Shown: positions 54,649 to 62,882 of the stretch, in pieces
How positions within the stretch are numbered: the stretch's first letter is position 1
Layout of the letters: every line of letters starts with the position of its first letter
IMG/VR virus record: IMGVR_UViG_3300014720_000031
Location: 1 to 64,000 of that record
Source: a virus
Reading direction: 5' to 3' (one strand)
Length of the DNA stretch: 64,000 bases
Notes under the pieces: model-generated
Database searches by the model: none
Told to the model about the DNA's origin: nothing
Seen by the model: the letters and a program-made list of their open reading frames with translations, nothing else
Translations under genes and position numbers: made by a program

Positions 54649-55292
54649 TGTAGGGCCTCGCTGGTTATTGGAAATTTTTTTATAAAAATATTTTTACATT
54701 TCTCAGCAATAACCCTATGTTCTTTCTGAGTATTTTTTTCTGTCCTTAATTCAATATAATGTATCCAGCTTCTTAATGATCCTTTCATATACATTGTGGT
54801 TTGCGTTGTTAATGGCAATATCATTCTTGCTACTTCCTTAGCCACTCCATTTTCTATCATGGATTCATAGCAATGTTGACTTATGGATATGGCTTCGGCA
54901 ATCAAATGGTTTATATTCTCATAACCTTTTGTATCTATTGGCATTAATCTTTCTCCGACTTGTCGATTTTTTTCTCCCTGTAATCTAAGTTCTATATCTT
55001 CATAATCATTCGCTACACTATATCTTTGACTAAATTCTTGAAACGAAAATGATCTATGCCTTAAAATTTGAGCTGCAATTGCTCTACTTGTTTTGATTTC
55101 CAAAGTCATATCTACCATTTCAAATGGCGACCAATGTCTGTGCTTAATTAAAAATTCTAAAAGTTTTGGGGCAGTTTCTAGATTCATTTGATTTGATGGA
55201 TTGCTGACTCTAGCACAATATGATATTAAATCTTCTGCGTTTTTTATGCCTTCAATATAAGGATGAGTTACAGAAATTAATTCTACGTTCAT
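54633..55292 (-). CDS. thyX: Flavin-dependent thymidylate synthase
   Basis: A 219-residue enzyme that makes dTMP from dUMP with FAD and methylene-THF. The ThyX signature RHR(x7)S is complete (R78-H79-R80, S88, in RHRSFSFQEFSQRYS). Other conserved parts are 'LEFLIKHRHWSPFEMVDMTLEI' and 'ARMILPLTTQTTMYMKGSLRSWIHYIELR'. The length is normal for phage ThyX. It is coded between DnaB and the primase with overlapping ends (GGAGAGC as RBS, inside the end of DnaB), so it supplies thymine nucleotides during replication. The identification is secure. Confidence 0.97.
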   Translation of the reverse strand: MNVELISVTHPYIEGIKNAEDLISYCARVSNPSNQMNLETAPKLLEFLIKHRHWSPFEMVDMTLEIKTSRAIAAQILRHRSFSFQEFSQRYSVANDYEDIELRLQGEKNRQVGERLMPIDTKGYENINHLIAEAISISQHCYESMIENGVAKEVARMILPLTTQTTMYMKGSLRSWIHYIELRTEKNTQKEHRVIAEKCKNIFIKKFPITSEALQWKIM

Positions 55293-56773
55293 AATAGCTC
55301 TCCATCATTTTGATTTGTATCATTAAGCTCATATTGCTCTCTTTGTCTTGTGGCAATATCTTGCAGAGATCCTCTTTCTTCTATCTTAAAGTTTTGGACA
55401 TTGTAATTCAAATAGTTTTGCGCCCAAACTTCTTTGCCAGCGGAGTCTAACCTTCTGACTAAATCTTGATGACCTGCCGCTTCTTTTCCTTGAAATCTTG
55501 TTTTAGTCGGAATTAATTTATGAGTACCGAACTGTTGACCATCTAAAGCTAGTTCGTCCAGAGTTTTTCTTCTAAATATTGCGACGAAGGAAGCGAACCA
55601 TTGTAGTCTATCCGACAATGCGATTACGGAACTATCGTCTACAACGGTATTTGAATTTCTATTAAAATTTTCTCCAGAACGATTTAATTGCATTGCGGTG
55701 ACTATTGGACAATTAATTTCTTCAGATATTCTTTTTAATTTATCTATTTTTTCTCCTATGGCTTGATGCTCTGCCCAATTATTGCCAACTTTTTCTCCAG
55801 TCAATTTTATATAATCATATGCTATCAATGCTTGATTTCCTCTTCCTACTTTTGATAGATACCAGCGCCTAATTATTGAGCAGATTTGATCTATATTTTT
55901 ACTTCCTACATGATAATGATAGTATTCATAATTTTTAACTAATTGCCAAGCGGCTCTAACTTTTTTTGTCATCTCCTCATTTTTTCTCCAATTACCTGTC
56001 TCTAAATACCACATAGGTACATCTGCCAAAGAAGAAACCATTCTTAATTGAATATCAAAGGTCTGCATTTCTGTGTCTAAAATCAATGTTTTTACTTTAT
56101 TTTTTGGATTAATACTTGCATTAAAACATATATCATTTATCCATGTAGATTTTCCCTGACCTGGACGACTAACTATAGCGTAAATATTTCCATTTTTAAG
56201 ACCACCATAAAGTCTATTAAATTCTGGATAAGATGTAGTAAGCCCTACTTCCTCTTTTGGATTATTTCCGATCTCTTCAATAACGTCTTCGACATTGTTA
56301 AATAAATTAATTGGCTCGTCATTAATTTCATAAGATGATATTTTCTTATTATAAATAGAATCGCACTCAGCAATTATTTTATCTATTGGTTCTTCAGGGC
56401 TCTTTACAAGAAAATCTTTTAGCTTTTCTGCGGTCTGAGAAATCTCTCTTCTGATTCTCAATTTTAAGAGCTCTTTACATGCATTAATAGTAGCTTCCTC
56501 GGTTATTTGAGAGAAGCTAAGGTTATCTATATAGTCATAAATATTAATATCATCTTTAAAAGATATGCCCAAGTTTTTAATTTTTTCAGCTAAAAGCACC
56601 TTATCAATCTTTTCTCCTTTTTGAGCTATGCTTTTATATACAGAATATATTGAAGAGTGGACTTCATTAAAAAAGTCATTTTCATTTAGAAAAACATCAA
56701 TATCTGGAAATAGATTTTGATATTTAATTAACCCGCTCAGTACGTGTCTTTCTACCTGTATTGAATAAATCAT
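55289..56773 (-). CDS. dnaB: Replicative DNA helicase, DnaB-like
   Basis: A 494-residue protein with a DnaB N-terminal domain (residues 1-110, 'VERHVLSGLIKYQNLFPDI'), a linker and a RecA-like motor. Walker A is SRPGQGKST (202-210), Walker B is ALIAYDYIKL (D320). 'FLNENDFFNEVHSSIYSVY' and 'TLILDTEMQTFDIQLRM' are family motifs. It would load with the adjacent primase at the fork. The C-terminus ends in NDTNQNDGELL, which resembles the tail NDGELW of the putative SSB (48028-48570). It has a possible own transcript, since 44 nt without a gene precede it. The identification is secure. Confidence 0.95.
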   Translation of the reverse strand: MIYSIQVERHVLSGLIKYQNLFPDIDVFLNENDFFNEVHSSIYSVYKSIAQKGEKIDKVLLAEKIKNLGISFKDDINIYDYIDNLSFSQITEEATINACKELLKLRIRREISQTAEKLKDFLVKSPEEPIDKIIAECDSIYNKKISSYEINDEPINLFNNVEDVIEEIGNNPKEEVGLTTSYPEFNRLYGGLKNGNIYAIVSRPGQGKSTWINDICFNASINPKNKVKTLILDTEMQTFDIQLRMVSSLADVPMWYLETGNWRKNEEMTKKVRAAWQLVKNYEYYHYHVGSKNIDQICSIIRRWYLSKVGRGNQALIAYDYIKLTGEKVGNNWAEHQAIGEKIDKLKRISEEINCPIVTAMQLNRSGENFNRNSNTVVDDSSVIALSDRLQWFASFVAIFRRKTLDELALDGQQFGTHKLIPTKTRFQGKEAAGHQDLVRRLDSAGKEVWAQNYLNYNVQNFKIEERGSLQDIATRQREQYELNDTNQNDGELL

Positions 56774-56817
56774 TAACCATTATGATACTAGATTAAAAAA
56801 TAAAAGTCAAGAGCCTT

Positions 56818-57096
56818 TTAATTTTTATCTTCTAAGTCATCAAAATCATCATCTTCTCTATTTGTTTTGGCAATTTGATCTGTTGTGGCTTCTAAATTTA
56901 ATTGGTCTATACTTTGACTCCAAGTATTAACATAATACAATAATGCCATAGCATTTATTTGATTATCAAATTTTGTAAATACTTGGGGCTCCCCTTTACT
57001 TGAAAAGTTGAACATTATATATCCTCCGAAACTGCATTCATCAAGTTGCTTTAATAGTGAATCTGGTATTTTAAAACTTTTCTTTTTATTTGTCAC
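56818..57096 (-). CDS. Small acidic-tailed protein, unknown
   Basis: A 92-residue protein. I place the start at GTG 57096, 8 nt after a GTGTAAA element; a TTG at 57099 would lie 5 nt from it. The N-terminal part is basic (TNKKKSFKIPDSLLKQL), the middle has a beta-hairpin look (FGGYIMFNFSSKGEPQVFTKF) and the end is very acidic (REDDDFDDLEDKN). An acidic tail is shared with the putative SSB. Its place between the helicase and a nuclease gene suggests a replication accessory. It has no recognised family. Confidence 0.5.
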   Translation of the reverse strand: MTNKKKSFKIPDSLLKQLDECSFGGYIMFNFSSKGEPQVFTKFDNQINAMALLYYVNTWSQSIDQLNLEATTDQIAKTNREDDDFDDLEDKN

Positions 57097-57102
57097 CAAA
57101 TA

Positions 57103-57113
57103 ATTTTACACTT
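57103..57113 (-). promoter_or_regulatory. GTGTAAA-type promoter, leaderless class
   Basis: AAGTGTAAAAT on the minus strand, a one-base variant of GTGTAAT. It overlaps the stop codon of the upstream nuclease gene and lies 5 nt from a TTG and 8 nt from a GTG start. The 8-nt spacing fits the class and supports the GTG. Confidence 0.4.
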
Positions 57114-57531
57114 AAATAATAAAAATTTGGAACTTTTCTTGTATATAGTCTAAAGAGACTTTTTTTAAATCATTTTCATATAATTGCAAGAATTTAAAAT
57201 TATTCATTTCAAGCCATTTTTCTTTTTTTACATCTCTTTTTATACTATTTAAATATTTTAATCTTGAGTCTCCGTGAAAAAATTTATTAAAGGATTCATG
57301 TTGATCGCCTTGTATCTCAACTGCAATTCTTTTTGTTGCATTTAATATATCAACTTTAAGCATTGTTCCATACACGGGGAACTCTTCATATACAATATGG
57401 TTTTTCCAGAATGGATAAAAAAACTGTTTAAAATTAAATTGAAGCTTACTTCTACTTTTACCTTCCCAATTTATAAGATTTTTTCTTACATTTTTATTAA
57501 CGAGTTTACCGTTAATATTTAATAGTCTCAT
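57112..57531 (-). CDS. Putative PD-(D/E)XK / VSR-like endonuclease
   Basis: A 139-residue protein. The motifs 'VYGTMLKVDILNATKRIAVEIQGDQHE' (residues about 75-100) give D-x(9-10)-E-x-Q-G-x-Q-H, the form of the very-short-patch-repair-like and related restriction-fold endonucleases. The end 'KWLEMNNFKFLQLYENDL' matches the typical last strand and helix with the phrase 'L-x-x-x-E-x-D-L'. It overlaps RecA by 4 nt (ATGA), so it is probably a DNA-repair or recombination nuclease. A homing-type nuclease is a less likely alternative because there is no intron near. Catalysis is inferred from the motif. Confidence 0.6.
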   Translation of the reverse strand: MRLLNINGKLVNKNVRKNLINWEGKSRSKLQFNFKQFFYPFWKNHIVYEEFPVYGTMLKVDILNATKRIAVEIQGDQHESFNKFFHGDSRLKYLNSIKRDVKKEKWLEMNNFKFLQLYENDLKKVSLDYIQEKFQIFII

Positions 57532-58673
57532 GTTGCCAATGTAGAGATGAATTTATTATAAAAGTAATTTGTAATATCTTTATTATCTTCAAGATAAAGC
57601 CTTAAGTTATCTATACCTTGATGCTGTTTTTTAAGTTCAATATTAGACTTTTTAAGTTCTTCTATAATTTCATCTGAAAAAGTTACCCATGCTCCTTTTG
57701 CAGTGGCGAATTCCCAGCTCAAAATCTGATCGATTACTTCGTACTCTTTCCAAACTGATGCGCCGTCTTTTCTTCCATATTTTATTGGATATTGAACTTT
57801 AGAGTTAGTGGACTCATTTGTTGATTTTTTGATAGCGATCTTTACATTATGTCCAATAATTTTATTTTTAATTGGGTCATATTTTTCATTTGGTTTTTCA
57901 AGAATAAGATCTTTATTATAACGTGGTTCAAATTCAAGAATCCAATTAGCAAAATGAAGAAGAGCATTGCCTCCTGTTGCGCTAGTTTGTCTTATATCTT
58001 TATTTGCAGCGTATGGATCTAGTTTGATATCCGAGCGTACTTGACTAATAAAAATCGCCATATGGCCGCGCTTAGATAAGGCTAAAGATATTTTTTTCAT
58101 TAACATTGATGATATCACTGCTCCACCAGCAACTTTCGTAGCTTCACTTAAAGTTTTTTCTTTATCATTTTTTGTAATCAATCCATCAACTGAATCTAAT
58201 ATAAAAATATATCTTTTGTTTTCTTCATTATTCTGGATAAGTTCTTTCATCAATTCGGAAACAGTTTCAAAGACATTCGACTCAAAAACAAAGCAAGTTC
58301 CATCTTCCCATTCATCTGGATTTGTAACAAACTTAATTCCAGATCTTTCTTGGACTTCTTTACTCAATCTTCCTTCCGCTTTAAATAGCAAGGCCTTAGA
58401 GTCTTTTAAGGAAGTGAGAAAATTTTTTGAGACCTCTAAAGCTTCGCTAGTTTTACCGCCCTCATTCATTCCAATGAATCTATGTAAGCCTGGGCATAGT
58501 CCTCCTCCAGTGGCAATATCTAAATTTAGGCTTCCAGTTGAAACTTTATAATAGATTTCTTCTTCAAAATTATAATGATCATCTTTATTTTGTTTTAAAA
58601 ATGCGGATAATCTAGTTTTTGCTGATGGTAGATTGCTTGTTTCTACTACTTCTTCTTTAGGTTTTCTTCCCAT
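57528..58673 (-). CDS. RecA-like recombinase
   Basis: A 381-residue strand-exchange protein. Walker A is GMNEGGKT (residues 68-75). The catalytic Glu region is KAEGRLSKE (about 98-106). Walker B is RYIFILDSVDG (D160). 'HMAIFISQVRSD' (204-215) and 'KDIRQTSATGGNALLHFANW' (225-244, including DNA-binding loop L2) follow. The shape is closer to bacterial RecA and phage UvsX than to Sak4. It lacks the long C-terminal domain of bacterial RecA. It is coupled to the VSR-like nuclease by ATGA and overlaps the gene upstream by 17 nt. It would handle recombination-dependent replication and repair. Confidence 0.93.
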   Translation of the reverse strand: MGRKPKEEVVETSNLPSAKTRLSAFLKQNKDDHYNFEEEIYYKVSTGSLNLDIATGGGLCPGLHRFIGMNEGGKTSEALEVSKNFLTSLKDSKALLFKAEGRLSKEVQERSGIKFVTNPDEWEDGTCFVFESNVFETVSELMKELIQNNEENKRYIFILDSVDGLITKNDKEKTLSEATKVAGGAVISSMLMKKISLALSKRGHMAIFISQVRSDIKLDPYAANKDIRQTSATGGNALLHFANWILEFEPRYNKDLILEKPNEKYDPIKNKIIGHNVKIAIKKSTNESTNSKVQYPIKYGRKDGASVWKEYEVIDQILSWEFATAKGAWVTFSDEIIEELKKSNIELKKQHQGIDNLRLYLEDNKDITNYFYNKFISTLAT

Positions 58674-58995
58674 ATCTTATAAATTCTAGCAGGGTTTTAG
58701 GTTTTTGGCAAACATTTTTATCTTCACCAATTTTATTTTCTTTGATATTATATGTATTTTTATTTATTATTAATCTATTTTTTTTGTCTTCTATATTTAA
58801 AAAAGCCTTGCCATCTTCTGTTAAAAACCAAGCTAAGCTAGGCAAATTTAAATCTTTTAAGGATTTCCAGTAAGTTAAAGTCTTATATTTTTTTATTAAC
58901 TTTTGAGCTATTTTTATTTCTCTTGGCCAATTTGGTTTTGTTTTTATAAACTTTTTTACGATTAATTGGCATAATTTATGGTTTGTAATTTTCAA
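58657..58995 (-). CDS. Small basic protein of unknown function
   Basis: A 112-residue basic protein with an N-terminal helical half (KLCQLIVKKFIKTKPNWPREIKIAQKLIKKY) and short strands after it. The pattern 'W-P-R-E-I-x-I-A-x-K-L' recalls small phage proteins next to recombinases, but no family can be named. It overlaps Gmd by 20 nt at its start and RecA by 17 nt at its end, bridging the sugar cassette and the replication block in one operon. The high charge would allow DNA binding. Function unknown. Confidence 0.55.
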   Translation of the reverse strand: MKITNHKLCQLIVKKFIKTKPNWPREIKIAQKLIKKYKTLTYWKSLKDLNLPSLAWFLTEDGKAFLNIEDKKNRLIINKNTYNIKENKIGEDKNVCQKPKTLLEFIRYGKKT

Positions 58996-60034
58996 TATCC
59001 CATTTTACCATTCTTTCAACCAGATTGTCAAAGGAATTTTCAGGTTTCCATCCTAATTCGACTCTAGCTTTTGACGAATCTCCTAGTAGAAGATCTACTT
59101 CTGCTGGCCTATAAAAATTTGGATCGGTTTGTACTAATATTTTTGTTGCAATATTTCCATCTTTTAGTAAGTAATCTGGTAGAACATATAAAGTATTAAC
59201 GCCTTCTCCCGTCCATATTCCGTCTTTTATATTAGCATATGAAAATGATTTTTCTACAAATTCTTTTATAGAGTGAGTTTCTTCGGAAGATAAAATATAT
59301 TCCTTTGGCTTTTCTTGATTTAGCATAGTCCATATGCCTTTAACAAAATCTTCCGCGTGACTCCAATCTCTTTTAGATTCTAAATTTCCTAGTTTTATTG
59401 GTTCAAATGGTATTTTATTATCTATGGCATATTTAATTCTGGCTACTCCTTTTGTGATTTTTCTTGTGACAAATTCCTCTCCTCGCCTTTCGCTTTCATG
59501 GTTATAGAGTATACAGTGAATAGCATATAAATTATAAGACTCTCTAAATACTTTTGTTATATGTCTTGCTGACGCTTTCGCTGCTCCATATGGAGATCTT
59601 GGCTTTAATGGATGTTTTAAATCTTGCGGAGAATATTCTACATTGCCCATTTCCTCGCTAGAGCCAGCTGAATAAAATCTGCAAGATGGACAATTTTTTC
59701 TTATAGCTTCCAAACATCTAAGAACGCCTAAAGCTGTTACATCAAAAGTCTGCTCTGGCATAATCCAGCTTGCTCCAACAAAAGATTGTGCGGCGAAATT
59801 AATGAAATAATCTGGTTGTATGTTTTTTACCATATTCTCTAAAGAAGATCCATCAGATAAATCTCCATAAATTAATTTAAAATTTGGATGATTTATTATT
59901 TTAATTAAATTTGAATAATTTGGATTAGACGATCTTCTTATCATCCCATATACTATATGACCCAAAGATAGGCAGTACTCCGCCATATAAGATCCATCTT
60001 GACCGCTAACTCCTGTTATTATAATCTTTTTCAT
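58976..60034 (-). CDS. gmd: GDP-mannose 4,6-dehydratase
   Basis: A 352-residue SDR enzyme that turns GDP-D-mannose into GDP-4-keto-6-deoxy-D-mannose. The NADP motif is GVSGQDGSY (residues 8-16). The catalytic set is S126-E127 in SAGSSEEMG and Y149-x3-K153 in SPYGAAKAS. 'ILYNHESERRGEEFVTRKITKGVARI' is the Gmd fingerprint with the Arg that binds the nucleotide. The length is normal. It follows the ColD-like gene by 1 nt and is the last sugar gene of the cassette. Its product is the shared substrate for fucose, perosamine and colitose routes; the neighbours point to colitose. Confidence 0.95.
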   Translation of the reverse strand: MKKIIITGVSGQDGSYMAEYCLSLGHIVYGMIRRSSNPNYSNLIKIINHPNFKLIYGDLSDGSSLENMVKNIQPDYFINFAAQSFVGASWIMPEQTFDVTALGVLRCLEAIRKNCPSCRFYSAGSSEEMGNVEYSPQDLKHPLKPRSPYGAAKASARHITKVFRESYNLYAIHCILYNHESERRGEEFVTRKITKGVARIKYAIDNKIPFEPIKLGNLESKRDWSHAEDFVKGIWTMLNQEKPKEYILSSEETHSIKEFVEKSFSYANIKDGIWTGEGVNTLYVLPDYLLKDGNIATKILVQTDPNFYRPAEVDLLLGDSSKARVELGWKPENSFDNLVERMVKWDIENYKP

Positions 60035-60035
60035 C

Positions 60036-61190
60036 TTAAAGATTATTGATATAATTCAACAATTTATCTAAATTATTTGAAGAGACTTTACTATGTAGTC
60101 CAACATAAAAACCATTATTATTTAATACTTCACTATTTTTATAATGTTTATAGTTAGCGTATTTTTTAAAACAAGTTTGTCTTAAAAGATTACCAGAGAT
60201 AATTGGCCGTGTTTCGATGCCATTCTTTTTGCAAAAGTCTAAAGCTTTTATTTTATCTTTTTTGTTTTTACATATAACAGGAATGCAAAATGGAACATGA
60301 ATTCTATTATCAAAATTTTTTGGTAAGGAGGCTCTTTGGGTATATTTATGTATATAATTATTATAAATATTAATTCTTTTATCTATATAAAATTTTATTC
60401 TTTTAAAATCTAATAATCCTATCAACGCATTGATATTAGTATTCCTAAAGTTATTACCTAATAAATAGAAATCAAATCTTGAATCTACATTTTTATTTAA
60501 ATACTTTTGATTATCTTTTACGCTTCTTGTCATTCCGTGGTTTCTTGCCATTAGAAAATAATCGTATTCTTTATCTGAATTAGTGAATATAAATCCACCT
60601 TCTACGCTTTGCAGTTGGTGGCCAAAATAAGTACTTGTCGTGGAAGTAAAGAAAGAGCTCACGTTTTTATTTTTGAAAGAACCAAATGTATTTTCACAAT
60701 TATCTAACATAAATTTTACTTTATATTTTTTTTCTAGATATATAATTTTGCCTATATCAGGAGTATAACCCAATAGACTTGTAATAAAAACACATGATAT
60801 ATTTTTAGATTTTTTAATTAATAAATCTTCTAATTTGTTCAAATCCATTGACCAATCCTCAAGATTAATATCAACAAAATTAGGAGTAAAGCCTTCTCTT
60901 ATAAAAGGCGAAACGGAGGTAACCCATGTCGTAGATGGAAATACTATAATATTTTTGTTCTTCGAATATTGATTATCTTTAAGATACATAGCTAACAATG
61001 TATTTGCAAGAGAACCATTTGCGACAAATACTGCGTATTTTACTCCAACATATTCGGCCATTGTTTTTTCAAAAAGCGAAACCTGATCGCCCATAGTCCA
61101 CATATCTTTTTTCTTTAAGAAAAACTTACATATATTAAATTTATCTTTTAATGTAAAATTAGATTCGTTTAGATTCCACATGTTTTTCAT
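60036..61190 (-). CDS. PLP-dependent 3-dehydratase, ColD-like (His variant of the DegT fold)
   Basis: A 384-residue DegT/DnrJ-type PLP protein. The start 'DMWTMGDQVSLFEKTMAEYVGVKYAVFVANGSLANTLL' and 'LDNCENTFGS' (D163) are family parts. The residue that normally holds PLP is Lys, six places before the EGG. Here that position is His 191 (TYFGHQLQSVEGG). In ColD, the GDP-4-keto-6-deoxymannose 3-dehydratase, and in the CDP-sugar enzyme RfbH, the same place holds His and the enzyme removes the C3 hydroxyl. 'ETRPIISGNLLRQTCFKKY' also fits these dehydratases. Together with Gmd and the Fcl/ColC-like neighbour, ColD is the best call; a plain aminotransferase is unlikely. Confidence 0.82.
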   Translation of the reverse strand: MKNMWNLNESNFTLKDKFNICKFFLKKKDMWTMGDQVSLFEKTMAEYVGVKYAVFVANGSLANTLLAMYLKDNQYSKNKNIIVFPSTTWVTSVSPFIREGFTPNFVDINLEDWSMDLNKLEDLLIKKSKNISCVFITSLLGYTPDIGKIIYLEKKYKVKFMLDNCENTFGSFKNKNVSSFFTSTTSTYFGHQLQSVEGGFIFTNSDKEYDYFLMARNHGMTRSVKDNQKYLNKNVDSRFDFYLLGNNFRNTNINALIGLLDFKRIKFYIDKRINIYNNYIHKYTQRASLPKNFDNRIHVPFCIPVICKNKKDKIKALDFCKKNGIETRPIISGNLLRQTCFKKYANYKHYKNSEVLNNNGFYVGLHSKVSSNNLDKLLNYINNL

Positions 61191-62073
61191 AAGTTCTTTT
61201 TATTCCTTCATAGAGCGGGGTAAATTTAAATCCATTTAAAATACTAATTAATTTGGCTGACGAGGCATCTTTTCTATATTGACCATCTGGCTTTAATATA
61301 TCCCATTGTATACTAATATTGTTTGCATTGCAAGCTCTTAGTGCTATTTCTGCTATTTCTTTTATGCTTTTAACTTCATCGGTGCATACATTGCAACTTT
61401 CGTTTATATTATTTTCAACAAAATTAAAAATAACTTTTGCTAAATCGTCTGCATACATAAATTGTCTTAAAGGCTTCCCTGTGCCCATTAGTTGTATATT
61501 TGTGTTATTATTTTTTGCATTATAAATTTTATTTAATAAACTAGATAAAAAATGAGCCTTATCGCCTTCAAAATGATCATATTCGGAATATAGATTGCAC
61601 GGAGTTAGATATGTATAATTTTTATTATATTGTTTATTATAAGCTTCAATTTGAACAGCCATACATCTTTTAGCATATCCATAAGCAAAATTTGTTTCCG
61701 TTGGTGGTCCTTTGTGTAAGAGGCTCTCGATCATTGGGTACTCATTGTCATCTACTTTATCTGGATAAATACATGTACTTAATATACCTATAAATTGATT
61801 AACACTTACTTCATGTGCATATTTTAATACATTTGTATTAATCATAATATTTTCTTCAAAAAATTGAACGGGGTTTTTGATATTGTCCATAATCCCACCA
61901 ACTTTTGCTGCCAAATGAATTACTTTCTGTGGTCTAATATCATGCATTAATTCTAAGACTTCTTTTGGATTTTTTAAATTACAATCTTTACTAGATATAA
62001 AAATTCCATTTGGTAAATATTTGATTAGATGCTTGCCAACCATACTAGATCCGCCTGTTATTAAAATTTTCAT
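61159..62073 (-). CDS. GDP-sugar epimerase/reductase (Fcl or ColC-like)
   Basis: A 304-residue SDR enzyme of the GDP-L-fucose synthase family. 'MKILITGGSSMVGKHLI' is the NADP motif. 'GILSTCIYPD' (S99, C101) and 'FAYGYAKRCM' (Y131-x3-K135) supply the catalytic residues. 'KPDGQYRKDASS' near the end matches the fingerprint P-x-G-x-x-RK-x-x-D. The family does C5 (and C3) epimerisation and C4 reduction. Fcl yields GDP-L-fucose from the keto-deoxymannose, while ColC yields GDP-L-colitose from the dideoxy sugar. With a ColD-like enzyme next door, overlapping by 32 nt, ColC is more likely. The two families cannot be told apart by eye. Confidence 0.85.
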   Translation of the reverse strand: MKILITGGSSMVGKHLIKYLPNGIFISSKDCNLKNPKEVLELMHDIRPQKVIHLAAKVGGIMDNIKNPVQFFEENIMINTNVLKYAHEVSVNQFIGILSTCIYPDKVDDNEYPMIESLLHKGPPTETNFAYGYAKRCMAVQIEAYNKQYNKNYTYLTPCNLYSEYDHFEGDKAHFLSSLLNKIYNAKNNNTNIQLMGTGKPLRQFMYADDLAKVIFNFVENNINESCNVCTDEVKSIKEIAEIALRACNANNISIQWDILKPDGQYRKDASSAKLISILNGFKFTPLYEGIKRTYEKHVESKRI

Positions 62074-62882
62074 ATGTTATTATATATAGTATTTTCTGCT
62101 AATAGATATTGCTTGGCTCTTGTAAAGTTTTCTATTATAGCTGGAATCCTTTTGGAATATTCATGATCACTTATATTATTTAATATTTCATCTAATTTAT
62201 CTAAAGAATCAAATTGGATTATCCCATTGATATCAAAGAAATTGCCTATACTTGAGCATCCATAGTAAATCGGTATTGTGCCAGTCACGAAGCAGTCAAT
62301 AAGTTTTTCTGTAAACCAAAAATTTTTTATACTATTTTCTATTACGATCTGAAACTTAAAATCTTTTAAAACTTCTATTTTTGATATTATTTGTTTATAA
62401 CCATTTCCAAATAGTTCAAATTTATTTTTAAATCTTTCTATGCATTTCATTCTTAGGTTATGTCCAGTTAAAAAATTTTTATTAGAAGTTATCATGCATA
62501 TCATTCTGCTTTTTTCATAAATATTAAAATCTTTTTTATCAATCCAACAGCCTCCGTAAGGTATAAAAACAGAATTTGGTAATTTTAGAATATCTTCATC
62601 GTGAGAATATATTTTATAGAATAGATTATAATTATTTTTCACATATGAATATTTTTCTGGACAAAGCTCTTGGGGTTCTATTAGCCATGCAATATCTTTT
62701 TTATTGTTTCTTCTGGATGCAGTTATAAAATTATCTGTATATATGATTATATCTTCATCAGTATAGTTATTTGATCGATCCCATTCGATCTTATCACTAA
62801 ATTGAATTGGGGGCATTGGGTTGTTGCTAAATATGCAATGAGAAAAGCTAGAATCTTTTATAAAAATTTTTTTCGGTATCAT
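62070..62882 (-). CDS. GT10 fucosyltransferase-like glycosyltransferase
   Basis: A 270-residue protein. The GT10 signature of alpha-1,3-fucosyltransferases is visible at residues about 172-215: 'LKDFKFQIVIENS', 'FWFTEKLIDCFVTGTIPIYYGCSSIGNFF', which carries the E-N and the T-E-K-L residues that hold GDP-fucose. The N-terminal half (residues 1-130) is a divergent acceptor-binding half with 'IAWLIEPQELCPEKYSYV'. L-colitose is 3-deoxy-L-fucose, so this enzyme is a natural user of the sugar made by its neighbours. It overlaps the carbamoyltransferase and the Fcl/ColC gene by 4 nt each. The acceptor is unknown. Confidence 0.8.
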   Translation of the reverse strand: MIPKKIFIKDSSFSHCIFSNNPMPPIQFSDKIEWDRSNNYTDEDIIIYTDNFITASRRNNKKDIAWLIEPQELCPEKYSYVKNNYNLFYKIYSHDEDILKLPNSVFIPYGGCWIDKKDFNIYEKSRMICMITSNKNFLTGHNLRMKCIERFKNKFELFGNGYKQIISKIEVLKDFKFQIVIENSIKNFWFTEKLIDCFVTGTIPIYYGCSSIGNFFDINGIIQFDSLDKLDEILNNISDHEYSKRIPAIIENFTRAKQYLLAENTIYNNI

